A DNA stretch of 64,000 nucleotides, from NCBI RefSeq assembly GCF_003202235.1, contig NZ_MASU01000017.1:113302-177301 (forward strand), in the 5' to 3' direction. Position numbers and translations under genes: made by a program. Source of the stretch: Prauserella flavalba. GTDB taxonomy: Bacteria > Actinomycetota > Actinomycetes > Mycobacteriales > Pseudonocardiaceae. This document shows, one piece after another, positions 19,780 through 28,006 of the stretch. The notes under the pieces are model-generated. The model saw only the letters and a list, made by a program, of their open reading frames with translations. It was not told the origin of the DNA and made no database searches. The stretch's first letter is position 1. Every line of letters begins with the position of its first letter.

Positions 19780-20813
19780 ACGTGGTCGCGCAGTGCGCCC
19801 GCGACCTCCTCGGGTGCCAGCTGCCGCGAGCCGACGTAGTACAGCACGGAGCCCGGCGACAGCTCGTCGTCCCAGCCCGGGTTGACCACGAGCCTGTCGC
19901 CGGCGCGCGCGGCGAGCAGTGTCGCGCCGTGGCGGCGGTCCAGTGCGGTGCGGCAGTCTCCCGCCCGCACCGGCCCCGCCGACTCGGGCAGGGTCACCGA
20001 GTAGGTGTTGGCGCCGCCGTGGGTCATCAGCTCCGCGTACACCTCGGCGATGCCCGGGGACTGCAGCTCCTCGGTGATCATCCGGGGCGTGTGCCACTGG
20101 ACGCAGCGGATCCGCTCGCCGACGTAGCCCAGCAGCGAGGAGCGCGCGAGGTCCCGCAGGGTCACGACGGTGTGCACGTCGCTGGTGAGGTGGTCGACGG
20201 CGAGCGCGATCGCGAGCGCCTCGTTGTCGTCGCGGGCGTCCACGAGCACCCCGGCCGCGCGGTGCACGCCGGCCCGGCGCAGCACGTCGTCGTCGGTCAC
20301 GTCGCCTCGCACGTAGTCGACGGGCTGGTCGGCCATCGGATGCGGGCCCACGTCGTCCCACGCGCACAGCACGAGCTTGCTCGCCGTGGCGTCGGCCAGC
20401 AGCTCGGCCGCGATGCGCTCGGTGCGGCCCGGCGTGTAGCCGATGAGCACGACGTGACCCGACGCGTCGACGGTCCCGGAACCCTGCATTCGCCGTCCCC
20501 TTCGCCGTTCGAGCACGGACGCGATCTTGGTGAACACCGTGGTGAGCGCGGTGATGCCGCCGACGACCACGTAGGCGCCCACCACTCGGCCGGGCACCGT
20601 CTCCGGGAAGAAGTCGCCGTAGCCGACGGTGGACGTGGTGACCACGAAGTACCACCAGTAGTTGCCGGGCCGCACCAGCTCGCTGCCGTTGGGCTCGGCC
20701 AGCGCCATGAGCGGCCAGCTCGTCGCGAAGACGAACAGGATCACCACGAAGGGAGTGGCCCAGCTCGTGAGCACGCTGATTCTCGCGAGCAGTCGCGACA
20801 GCAGGAACGGCAC
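19776..20813 (-). CDS. Potassium channel with RCK/TrkA-N domain
   Basis: 345 residues. Two membrane helices (~20-40 and ~85-105) flank the pore, whose selectivity filter is [12 protein letters not shown] cytosolic TrkA-N (RCK) domain follows with [20 protein letters not shown] and [12 protein letters not shown], and a TrkA-C-like C-terminus. A Kch/MthK-type channel gated by a nucleotide or ion. Its stop overlaps the end of the acyl-CoA synthetase by four bases. Confidence 0.93.
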   Translation of the reverse strand: MPFLLSRLLARISVLTSWATPFVVILFVFATSWPLMALAEPNGSELVRPGNYWWYFVVTTSTVGYGDFFPETVPGRVVGAYVVVGGITALTTVFTKIASVLERRRGRRMQGSGTVDASGHVVLIGYTPGRTERIAAELLADATASKLVLCAWDDVGPHPMADQPVDYVRGDVTDDDVLRRAGVHRAAGVLVDARDDNEALAIALAVDHLTSDVHTVVTLRDLARSSLLGYVGERIRCVQWHTPRMITEELQSPGIAEVYAELMTHGGANTYSVTLPESAGPVRAGDCRTALDRRHGATLLAARAGDRLVVNPGWDDELSPGSVLYYVGSRQLAPEEVAGALRDHV

Positions 20814-20861
20814 GCTTCTCCCGGAGTTCTCGCCCCCTTTTCGGCGAAGCCTAGCCGACGA

Positions 20862-21833
20862 TCAACTCCCCGAGGCGACTTCGGCGAAGGCCTTGGCGTC
20901 CTCGTTACCGAAGGTCTCCTCCAGCTGCTCCGGTGAGTAGTCCACGTCGATGGCGGCGAGGTCGGCACCCCTTGCCGACTCGATCGCACCGAGCCTGCGC
21001 TGGGCACGGTCGGCCGCGTACTGGACGAACTCCTGGTTGTCGATGCCGAACGGCGGCTCCTCGAACTGGGCGTTGACCCACTCGATCATGCCGAGCGCGT
21101 GCGGGAGCAGCTCGCCCATGCGCTGCTGGACGACCTCCCACAGCGAGTCGTCGGCCGCGATGTGCCTGCGGCACGTGAACGTGCCCCACGCCATGTGCCT
21201 GCGCTCGTCGTCGCCGATGCGGCGCACCAGCTCCTGCATCCCGGGCAGGATCCCGCGCACGGTGCAGACCTTCTGCCACGCGTAGTACCCGGTGAGCGCG
21301 AGGCTGCCCTCGATCACGTGGTTGTAGGTGACGCTCGCGCGAATCTGGTTGGCGGGGCTGGGATCGCTCGCCAGCACGTGCAGCGACTCGGGCAGCTCCT
21401 CGTAGAAGAGCTTGCGGTAGTGGGGGTTCTCCGCGACGTAGGGGTGGAGGTCCTCGGTGAGGCCGACGGCGTCCATCCAGCGCCGGAACACCTCGGTGTG
21501 CTTGGCCTCCTCGAAGCAGAACTGCGTCAGGTACATCTCGTCGGCGAGCCTGCCCTCGGAGGCCATCGCCTGCATGAACGGCTGGATGTCCTCGGTCACC
21601 GCCTCCTCGCCCGCGATGAACTGGGCGCACAGGTACGTCGCCGAGCGGCGCTCCTCGTCGTTCAGTGCCTCCCAGTCGGCACGGTCGGCGCTGAAGTCGA
21701 TGTCGGCGGGGTTCCAGAACTTCTTGTTGCCCTTGACGAAAAGGCGCAGCGGGAACGACTCCCAGTTGAGCCCTCCGCGGCGCAGTGACTGAAAGCCTTC
21801 CCGGTGCGGTGCGATGGTGCCGGTCATGGTCAT
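20862..21833 (-). CDS. R2-like ligand-binding oxidase (R2lox)
   Basis: 323 residues of the ferritin-like R2lox family, often misannotated as ribonucleotide reductase beta chain. Metal ligands are Glu76, Glu109, His112, Glu175, Glu210 and His213. Val79 and Tyr170 occupy the positions of the Val-Tyr ether crosslink seen in the M. tuberculosis enzyme Rv0233; all eight residues are offset by exactly +8 from those in Rv0233 (68, 71, 101, 104, 162, 167, 202, 205). It assembles a Mn/Fe centre and binds a fatty-acid-like ligand; the physiological reaction is unknown. The TetR gene directly upstream also matches the Rv0232-Rv0233 arrangement. No RNR large subunit is near. Confidence 0.95.
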   Translation of the reverse strand: MTMTGTIAPHREGFQSLRRGGLNWESFPLRLFVKGNKKFWNPADIDFSADRADWEALNDEERRSATYLCAQFIAGEEAVTEDIQPFMQAMASEGRLADEMYLTQFCFEEAKHTEVFRRWMDAVGLTEDLHPYVAENPHYRKLFYEELPESLHVLASDPSPANQIRASVTYNHVIEGSLALTGYYAWQKVCTVRGILPGMQELVRRIGDDERRHMAWGTFTCRRHIAADDSLWEVVQQRMGELLPHALGMIEWVNAQFEEPPFGIDNQEFVQYAADRAQRRLGAIESARGADLAAIDVDYSPEQLEETFGNEDAKAFAEVASGS

Positions 21834-21843
21834 CCCTTCCGTT

Positions 21844-22434
21844 TCACTCCGTTGTGGACGAATGGATCAGTGCCGCGAGGACGGCGCGGACGCCTTCCGC
21901 CGCCTCCTGCGCCGTGTGCGTCGGCAGCACGAGATAGCTCAGCGTGAGCCGGATCTGGGTCTCGGCGACGAAGTCCGGATCGGACAGTCCGGGCAGCCGT
22001 TCGCGCAGGTACGCCACGGCCACCTCGCCCGCGGCGCGGAGAATTGGCTCACCGCGGGTGGTGAGGTAGGGCAGCAGGTCCTCGCCCGCCTCGGTGCCGA
22101 GGGCCGCGGCGACCAGCCGGTTGCGCCGTGCGTGCTCGATGGTGAACACCGTCGCGTCGTGCACGCCGGTGAGCACGTCGGCCGCGGCGTCGAGGCGCCG
22201 CTGGATGCCCTCGGCGAACTCGGCCATCGTGCGCAGCGCCACCGCTTGCACGAGCGCGGCCTTGCCGCCGAACTCGTTGTAGACGGTCTGCCTGCTGACG
22301 CCCACCCTGGCCGCGACGTCGGCCATCCGCAGCCCCGCGTACCCGCGTGCGGGCAGCAGGTCGGTGGCGGCGTCGAGCAGCTGCTCCCGCAGCGACGCCT
22401 TCGTGCGTTCGGTGAATGAGGTGACCTGCGACAC
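21844..22434 (-). CDS. TetR-family regulator of the R2lox gene
   Basis: 196 residues from GTG 22434. TetR HTH at residues ~15-60: [20 protein letters not shown], then [26 protein letters not shown]. The C-terminal domain ([19 protein letters not shown]) is a ligand-binding type. The gene ends 10 bases before R2lox, so both are one operon, and a 25-bp inverted-repeat region sits just before it. Equivalent to Rv0232 by neighbourhood. Confidence 0.92.
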   Translation of the reverse strand: MSQVTSFTERTKASLREQLLDAATDLLPARGYAGLRMADVAARVGVSRQTVYNEFGGKAALVQAVALRTMAEFAEGIQRRLDAAADVLTGVHDATVFTIEHARRNRLVAAALGTEAGEDLLPYLTTRGEPILRAAGEVAVAYLRERLPGLSDPDFVAETQIRLTLSYLVLPTHTAQEAAEGVRAVLAALIHSSTTE

Positions 22435-22443
22435 GTGCCCAGC

Positions 22444-22468
22444 TTGACATAGCTGCGTTTTGTGTCAA
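22444..22468. promoter_or_regulatory. Inverted repeat, probable TetR operator for tetR-R2lox
   Basis: TTGACA (22444-22449) and TGTCAA (22463-22468) are inverted around 13 bases, ten bases upstream of the TetR start. Position and symmetry suggest autoregulation; it may also affect the divergent HAD gene at 22525. Confidence 0.6.
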
Positions 22469-22524
22469 GAAGCTCGACATCCTCCGTTCGGATGTAAACT
22501 CCGGCGACCCGATACGGTGGCCTG

Positions 22525-23163
22525 GTGGGGATACGTGTGGGGTGTGTCGGCTTCGACCTGGACATGACGTTGATCGACCCTCGGCCGGGCATGATCGCGG
22601 CGATGGGGCAACTCGCGGAGGAGAGCGGCTATCCGCTCGACGGCGAGTACTTCGCGGCCAACCTCGGCCCGCCGCTCGACCACGTGCTGCGCGGCTTCGA
22701 GACCCCGGAGGAGCGGATTCCCGAACTCGTCACCCGGTTCCGCGAGATCTACCCGGACGTGGTGGTGTCGCGCACGGTCGCGCTGCCCGGCGCCGCCGAG
22801 TCGCTGGAGGCCGTGCACGGGCTCGGTGGCACGACGCTGGTCGTGACGGGCAAGTACGAGCCCAACGCGGCACTGCACGTGAAGGCGCTGGCGTTCGACG
22901 TCGACACCCTCGTGGGCGACCTGTGGGCGACCGGGAAGGCGGCGGCGCTCACCGAGCACGGCGCGGTGGCCTACGTCGGCGACTACACCGGTGACATGGA
23001 GGGCGCGAGGGCCGCGGGAGCGATCGCGCTCGGCGTCGCCACGGGACCGTGCACGCGCGAGCAACTGCTGGCGGCGGGCGCGGACGTGGTGCTCGACTCG
23101 CTCGCCGAGTTCCCGGACTGGCTGGCGGCTAGCGCTGGCGGTGCTCGCGGACCAGCGCGATGA
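22525..23163 (+). CDS. HAD-family phosphatase (phosphoglycolate-phosphatase-like)
   Basis: 212 residues from GTG 22525. HAD motif I GFDLDMTLIDPRPGMIAAMG, motif II TTLVVTGK, motif III/IV VAYVGDYTGDMEGARAAGAIALGVATG. Small helical cap between motifs I and II, as in Gph/PGP-like enzymes. Little upstream leader and no clear ribosome-binding site; TACGGT at 22513-22518 could be a -10 for a leaderless mRNA. Its end overlaps the next, convergent gene by 35 bases. Confidence 0.87.
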   Translation: MGIRVGCVGFDLDMTLIDPRPGMIAAMGQLAEESGYPLDGEYFAANLGPPLDHVLRGFETPEERIPELVTRFREIYPDVVVSRTVALPGAAESLEAVHGLGGTTLVVTGKYEPNAALHVKALAFDVDTLVGDLWATGKAAALTEHGAVAYVGDYTGDMEGARAAGAIALGVATGPCTREQLLAAGADVVLDSLAEFPDWLAASAGGARGPAR

Positions 23164-23362
23164 GGCCGAGGCCAAGGCCGAGCGGCGTGATCACGCCCGC
23201 GGCCGCCGACAGCCACACGGGCAGGTCCTCCAGCCCGGCGGCGAAGAGGACGAACACGACGACGACGGCCAGCATGCCGAGGGCGAACAGCGCGATGCCG
23301 AGCCTCATCAACCAGGACTTACGGGCGGGGTTCGCGGCGGTGTCGCGGACGGCGGTCTCCAT
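23129..23362 (-). CDS. Small two-helix membrane protein
   Basis: 77 residues: a basic N-terminal tail, then two hydrophobic helices (LGIALFALGMLAVVVVFVLF and LSAAAGVITPLGLGLGLIAL) and a basic C-terminal tail. No known domain recognised. Overlaps the end of the HAD gene on the opposite strand. Confidence 0.65.
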   Translation of the reverse strand: METAVRDTAANPARKSWLMRLGIALFALGMLAVVVVFVLFAAGLEDLPVWLSAAAGVITPLGLGLGLIALVREHRQR

Positions 23363-23515
23363 GTCGCCATCTTAGGGCGCACTATGTCCTTCTCCGTACG
23401 GTGTGTGGCGAGATAGGCTTGATGGATACGCGTCCTGGGTACGCACCTGGGGCGCGTTCGTCGTGCGGGGCCGGCCACGGCGGCCGGGCGCGTTGCAGGA
23501 GTAGCGAAGGAACGG

Positions 23516-23911
23516 GTGAGGGCAGTGCCGACCGGCAAGGTCAAGTGGTACGACGCGGACAAGGGATTCGGCTTCGTCACGCAGGATGGCGGCGAAGACG
23601 TCTACATCCGGAAGTCCGCGCTACCGCAGGGGGTGGAGGCCCTCAAAGCCGGGCAGCGGCTGGAGTTCGGCGTCGCCGATGGCAGGCGTGGACCACAGGC
23701 TCTCTCCGTTCGGCTGCTCGACCCCCCGCCCTCGGTCGCCGAGGCGCGCAGGCGCCCCGCCGAGGAGCTGCACGGCCTGATCGAGGACATGATCAAGCTG
23801 TTGGAGATGCGGGTCCAGCCGGACCTGCGCCGTGGCCGCTACCCGGATCGCAAGAACATCAAGCGGATCGCCGAGGTGATGCGCGCCGTCGCCAGGGACC
23901 TCGACCCCTAA
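23516..23911 (+). CDS. cspB: Cold-shock-domain protein with C-terminal extension (CspB-like)
   Basis: 131 residues from GTG 23516 (GTG 23525, giving MPTGKVKWY, is an alternative). The cold-shock domain has [20 protein letters not shown] (RNP1) and DVYIRKSAL (RNP2-like). About 65 extra residues follow, Arg-rich and helical, ending [18 protein letters not shown] standard Csp has ~67 residues; this long form matches the mycobacterial CspB type (Rv0871), at the same map position. Binds single-stranded nucleic acid. Confidence 0.9.
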   Translation: MRAVPTGKVKWYDADKGFGFVTQDGGEDVYIRKSALPQGVEALKAGQRLEFGVADGRRGPQALSVRLLDPPPSVAEARRRPAEELHGLIEDMIKLLEMRVQPDLRRGRYPDRKNIKRIAEVMRAVARDLDP

Positions 23912-23934
23912 GCGCACCCAGCGGTCCCCAAACT

Positions 23935-23987
23935 GCAGTGAAGGCCACCATGCCTGCGTTCAACGCAGGCATGGTGGCCTTCACTGC
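23935..23987. repeat. Palindromic repeat, intact copy, 26-bp arms
   Basis: Arms 23935-23960 and 23962-23987 are perfectly complementary with a single central base. Core AAGGCCACCATGCC. Lies between the convergent csp and DUF2771 genes and is probably a bidirectional terminator. Confidence 0.9.
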
Positions 23988-24023
23988 GGTCGGGCTCGGT
24001 CGGGCCAGCCGGGTCGGCAGGGG

Positions 24024-24527
24024 TTACGCCGGGTCGATCTTCAGCGACCACACGCCGCGCGCGAGCAGCTGGGGATTGCCGTTCTCGTCGAGGATCGGGT
24101 TGCCCTGCTGGTCGGCGGCGTAGGCGCCGCCGAGCTGCTGGATCTCCACCGTCAGCAGCTGATCGGTCGGCTTCTCCGGGGTGACCGTGACGGCGGTCTG
24201 CGGGTCGTCGCGGTCGGTGAACGTGCGCGGCGGCAGCAGCTTCACGGCGCCGGAGGCGTCGCGGTACTCCGCGTACAGCGTCCACACGGTGTCGGTGATC
24301 TCCGAGGGCAGCGACACCTGCACGGACTTGCCGGGGCGCACCTTCAGCGACACGCGCTGGCCCGCCGGCTCGCACTCCTTCAGCATCCCGTCGCAGTAGA
24401 CGTCGTACGGCTCGGCGACCACCGACTCGCCGTCGGCGTAGAACGTGACCTCCGGGAAATGGGTACCAGAGCAGCCGGCCAGAACCACCGCCGCGGCACC
24501 GAGGACCGCTACTACCGCACGTCGCAT
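24024..24527 (-). CDS. DUF2771 lipoprotein
   Basis: 167 residues. Lipoprotein signal MRRAVVAVLGAAAVVLAGC with the lipidated Cys at residue 19. The mature domain is mostly beta-strands with two further Cys (DVYCDGMLKEC). This is the DUF2771 family of actinobacteria; homologue Rv0875c has the same neighbours. Function unknown. Lies 10 bases after the MFS gene and probably shares its mRNA. Confidence 0.85.
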   Translation of the reverse strand: MRRAVVAVLGAAAVVLAGCSGTHFPEVTFYADGESVVAEPYDVYCDGMLKECEPAGQRVSLKVRPGKSVQVSLPSEITDTVWTLYAEYRDASGAVKLLPPRTFTDRDDPQTAVTVTPEKPTDQLLTVEIQQLGGAYAADQQGNPILDENGNPQLLARGVWSLKIDPA

Positions 24528-24537
24528 GACCCGAAGA

Positions 24538-26343
24538 TTACGGTCCCCGCCTCGCGCCGGCGGGATCGGGGCGCAGTGGGCGGTCGCCGCCGAGTCCGGG
24601 GACGAGCGAGGAACCCTTGCGCACGAGGTAGGTCTGCGTGAGCCCGAGCGCGAGCAGGACCGACACCACGAGGAAGCCGATCCAGTACGTCGGCGGCAGC
24701 AGCAGGCCCACCGCGCCGCCGAACACCCATGCCAGCTGCAGCACCGTCTCCGAACGGCCGAACGCCGACGCGCGGGACTCCTCGGGCAGGTCGTCCTGGA
24801 TCACCGCGTCGAGGCTGTTCTTGGCGAGCGCGCTCGCGGTGGCGCCGACGAGGCCCACCACGGCCGCGGTGGCGAGCCCGGCCAGCAGTGCCGCGAGGAT
24901 CGTCGACGCGAGCGTCGCGGCGACGCAGCCGAGCACCACCTGGTCGGACTTGCCGAAGTGCATGCGCGAGCCCAGCGCGTTGCCGAGGAAGCCGCCCGCA
25001 CCGGCCGCGGCGCCGATGATGCCGAGCAGCAGCAGCTGCATGAACGGGCTGTAGTCGCCCTCCTCGGTCTGCGCCTTCACCGCGAACGCGGCGAACATCA
25101 TCAGGAAGCCGGTGAGCACGCGGATGGTGCCGTTGCCCCACAGCGCGACCACGATGTGCCTGCCCATCGGCTGCCGTTTCTTCCGCACCGGCATGCGCTG
25201 GCTGAGCGACGCGGGCACCTCGCCCTCGGTGACCTCGACCCACGACGGGATCCGCATCGCCTGCACCGCGCCGACCACGCAGATGGCGGCGGTGAACCAG
25301 AGCGCGCCCGCCGAGCCGATGACGGAGTTGATACCGGCGGCCACGGCGCCGAACGCGCCGCCCGCGGCGAGCCCGAACACGGCGAGCCGCGCGTTGGTCT
25401 TCGACAGCGTGATCTCCGGTGGCAGCACGCGTGGCGTCACGGCCGCCTTGAGCACCATGAACGACTTCGAGAGCACCATCTTCCCGAGCGCGGCGGGGTA
25501 GAGGACCCACGAGTCGAAGTTCAGCGCCATCAGCACGCACATGAGCGCCTGACCCGCCGACGCCACGCACATCGCGAGCCTGCGGCCCCGCTGGATCTTG
25601 TCGAGCGCGGGACCGATCACCGGGGCAACGAGCGCGAACGGCGCGATGGTGATCAGCAGATACAGCGCGACCTTGCCCCGGCTCTCACCGCTGCTGGCCG
25701 CGAAGAAGAGCGTGTTCGCCAGCGCGACGGCCATCGCGGCGTCGCTGGCGTAGTTGAGCATCACCGCGTAGGTCAGCGACGTGAGCCCGGACTTCTCCGC
25801 GCCGTCGGCCTTGGTGGCCCTGCGGAAGGCGTCGACGGCCTGGCCCGACAGCTGGCGGCTGCGCAGCGCGGCCACCCGCGTGACCGTGAGCTTCTTCGGC
25901 AGCTTCGGCAGGCTGTTGTCGGCGCCGTCGAAGCGGTGCTCGGCGCGCGCCCTGTCGTCGTCCTGCGCCTGCCTGCCCGGGTTGTCGGTGTCCCTCGGCT
26001 GGCCGGGCGCGTAGCCGCCGGTGTCGTAGCGCTCGTAGTCCCGGGGCGGCTGCGGCGGCGGAGGCGGCTGGTTCCACGGCCTCGGTGGAGGCGGCGGGTA
26101 CGGGCGGGCACCCCGGTGCGGACCCGGCGGCGGCTGCTGTGGTGGCGGCTGCGACGACACCGGCGGGGTCTGCACCGGCACGGCTCCGGTCGGTGCCTCG
26201 TCGGCGGTCGGCTGCGGTGCGGGCTCGGGGCGGTAGGCCCTGGTCGGCCTCGGCGGCGGGGTGACGCGGGTGCGCTCGGCAGGCGGCTGGTTCGCCCCGG
26301 GTTCGGGCGTCCATTTCCGCTTGCCCCTCCTGCTCGAACGCAT
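24538..26343 (-). CDS. MFS transporter with long proline-rich N-terminus
   Basis: 601 residues. Residues 1-~150 are cytosolic and low-complexity, rich in Pro, Arg and Gln (runs such as QPPPQQPPPG and PPPPPRPWNQ). Then about twelve membrane segments of a major facilitator protein, with QDDLPEESRASAFGRSE near the C-terminal half. Homologue of Rv0876c. Substrate unknown; the disordered tail may bind a partner or the wall-synthesis machinery (inference). Confidence 0.85.
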   Translation of the reverse strand: MRSSRRGKRKWTPEPGANQPPAERTRVTPPPRPTRAYRPEPAPQPTADEAPTGAVPVQTPPVSSQPPPQQPPPGPHRGARPYPPPPPRPWNQPPPPPQPPRDYERYDTGGYAPGQPRDTDNPGRQAQDDDRARAEHRFDGADNSLPKLPKKLTVTRVAALRSRQLSGQAVDAFRRATKADGAEKSGLTSLTYAVMLNYASDAAMAVALANTLFFAASSGESRGKVALYLLITIAPFALVAPVIGPALDKIQRGRRLAMCVASAGQALMCVLMALNFDSWVLYPAALGKMVLSKSFMVLKAAVTPRVLPPEITLSKTNARLAVFGLAAGGAFGAVAAGINSVIGSAGALWFTAAICVVGAVQAMRIPSWVEVTEGEVPASLSQRMPVRKKRQPMGRHIVVALWGNGTIRVLTGFLMMFAAFAVKAQTEEGDYSPFMQLLLLGIIGAAAGAGGFLGNALGSRMHFGKSDQVVLGCVAATLASTILAALLAGLATAAVVGLVGATASALAKNSLDAVIQDDLPEESRASAFGRSETVLQLAWVFGGAVGLLLPPTYWIGFLVVSVLLALGLTQTYLVRKGSSLVPGLGGDRPLRPDPAGARRGP

Positions 26344-26385
26344 GTACCCAATCCTGCCGTACTCAGGGCGTCCTGCGCTGCGCGA

Positions 26386-27174
26386 TCAGGACACCGGGAC
26401 GAGATTCACCCTGAACATCTTCGGCCACAGCTTCCCAGTGATCAGGAACTGGTCCGTCCCCGGATACGCGGCGATGCCGTTGAGCACGTCGGCGCCCTCC
26501 TCCTCGCCGGGTTCGAGCAGGCCGGAGGCGTCGATCCGGGCGGTCACGGCGCCGGTGCGGGAGTCGATCCGCACGATCTCGTCGGTCTGCCAGACGTTGG
26601 CGTACACGTCGTCGCCGACGCACTCCAGCTCGTTGAGCGCCTCGATCCGCTGACCGGCATCGGCGACCGTCACCGAGCCCGTCTCGGCGAAGGTCCGGGG
26701 GTCGCGGAACGTGAGCGTGGACGTGCCGTCGCTCATCACGAGCCGATCGCGCCCCGGCTGGTGGCAGATGCCCCAGCCCTCTCCGGAGTACCCGACGCGG
26801 CGCCGCTCGGCGAGCGTCCGCGCGTCGCGCTCGATGGCGACGCCGTTCTGCCAGGTCAGCTGCCACACCGTGTCGTCGACCACGGTGATGCCCTCGCCGA
26901 ATAGCGGCTCGGGCAGCGCGACCTGGCGCGTCGGCTCGGCACCGGCGGGGCCGGCGCGCAGTGACGAACGGCCGACGAGCCCGGTGCCCTCGTAGAGGGT
27001 GTCGCCGGAGAACTCGAGGCCCTGGGTGAACGCCTGCGGGTCGTGGGGCAGTTCCCCGACCACCTCGACCCGCAGTCGCTCGGCGGAGGCGGGCCCGGGA
27101 GCGGGGTCCTCGGCGGCGGCTCCACAGGCTCCGACGACCGCGACGACGGCGAGGATGGTCATGACGCGCTTCAC
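26386..27174 (-). CDS. Glutaminyl-peptide cyclotransferase lipoprotein (plant/bacterial type)
   Basis: 262 residues from GTG 27174. Lipoprotein signal ends VVGAC. The mature protein is a five-bladed beta-propeller glutaminyl cyclase: VVGELPHDPQAFTQGLEFSG, LYEGTGLVGRSSLR, LNELECVGDDVYANVWQTD and VLNGIAAYPGTDQFLITGK are hallmark pieces. It converts N-terminal Gln to pyroglutamate on exported proteins. Divergent from the DUF3027 gene, 52 bases apart. Confidence 0.92.
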   Translation of the reverse strand: MKRVMTILAVVAVVGACGAAAEDPAPGPASAERLRVEVVGELPHDPQAFTQGLEFSGDTLYEGTGLVGRSSLRAGPAGAEPTRQVALPEPLFGEGITVVDDTVWQLTWQNGVAIERDARTLAERRRVGYSGEGWGICHQPGRDRLVMSDGTSTLTFRDPRTFAETGSVTVADAGQRIEALNELECVGDDVYANVWQTDEIVRIDSRTGAVTARIDASGLLEPGEEEGADVLNGIAAYPGTDQFLITGKLWPKMFRVNLVPVS

Positions 27175-27226
27175 GTCACCAGCCTGACACGAACGCGCTG
27201 GGTTACGTGCTGCACAATTGGTGCTT

Positions 27227-28006
27227 ATGACCCTGCTGCTCACCCTCGACGACGGCGCGATTCGCCAGAAGCTGGTCGATGCGGTCGAGCTGGCGCGTGA
27301 GGCCGCCGTGCTCGACGCGGGAGCGGAGCACGTCGGCGAGCACGTCGCCGTCGAGCACGAGGACGCCGTGTCGGCGACCCACCTGTTCGACTCCAAGCTC
27401 GCCGGGTACCGGGGCTGGCGCTGGTCGGTGACCGTGGCCACGGCCGGGGTCGACGAGCCGGTGACGGTCAGCGAGGTCGTGCTGCGGCCGGGCCCTGATG
27501 CGCTGGTGGCCCCCCGGTGGGTGCCGTGGGAGCACCGCGTGCGTCCCGGTGACCTCGGGGTCGGCGACATCTTCCCGACCGACGCCGACGACCTGCGGCT
27601 CGCGCCCGCCTACCTCGACTCCGACGACCCCGAGGTGGAGGAGACGGCGCACGAGCTGGGTCTCGGCCGGGTGCGGGTGCTGTCGCGCTACGGCCGCGAG
27701 GAGGCGGCGACCCGGTGGCACCGGAGCGAGTTCGGGCCGCGCTCCGACATGGCGCGCAGCGCCCCCGACGTGTGCGGCACGTGCGGCTTCTACCTCCAGC
27801 TTGGCGGCTCGCTGCGCGCGGCCTTCGGCGTGTGCGGCAACGAGATCTCGCCGGCCGACGGGCACGTGGTGCACGCCGAGTACGGCTGCGGCGCGCATTC
27901 CGAGGTCGAGGTGGAGGTGACGTCGTCGGTGCCGGTCGCCGAGCTCGTCTACGACGACTCCCTGCTCGACATGGAACCGGCGGCCGGTGAGCCAGCCGAG
28001 TCCTGA
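27227..28006 (+). CDS. DUF3027 domain protein
   Basis: About 259 residues from ATG 27227 (GTG 27221 or TTG 27218 possible). The central part has the DUF3027 text (RGWRWSVTVATAGVDEPVTV, WVPWEHRVRPGDLGVGDI). A probable zinc knuckle is in the C-terminal third: CGTCGFY, later VCGNEISPADG and YGCGAHSE. Actinobacteria-specific, homologue Rv0877, function unknown. Overlaps the next gene by 20 bases, so the two are coupled. Confidence 0.88.
   Translation: MTLLLTLDDGAIRQKLVDAVELAREAAVLDAGAEHVGEHVAVEHEDAVSATHLFDSKLAGYRGWRWSVTVATAGVDEPVTVSEVVLRPGPDALVAPRWVPWEHRVRPGDLGVGDIFPTDADDLRLAPAYLDSDDPEVEETAHELGLGRVRVLSRYGREEAATRWHRSEFGPRSDMARSAPDVCGTCGFYLQLGGSLRAAFGVCGNEISPADGHVVHAEYGCGAHSEVEVEVTSSVPVAELVYDDSLLDMEPAAGEPAES

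Noticed and set aside
18151..20655. An 834-codon minus-strand frame
   Set aside because: Its main part is antisense to the acyl-CoA synthetase and it reads the channel gene out of frame.
20862..21833. Ribonucleotide reductase beta subunit
   Set aside because: The Val79/Tyr170 pair, the metal ligand pattern and the TetR neighbour fit R2lox; no large RNR subunit is near.
24445..26904. An 819-codon plus-strand frame
   Set aside because: Antisense to the MFS and glutaminyl cyclase genes; low-complexity Arg/His-rich text with no domain.
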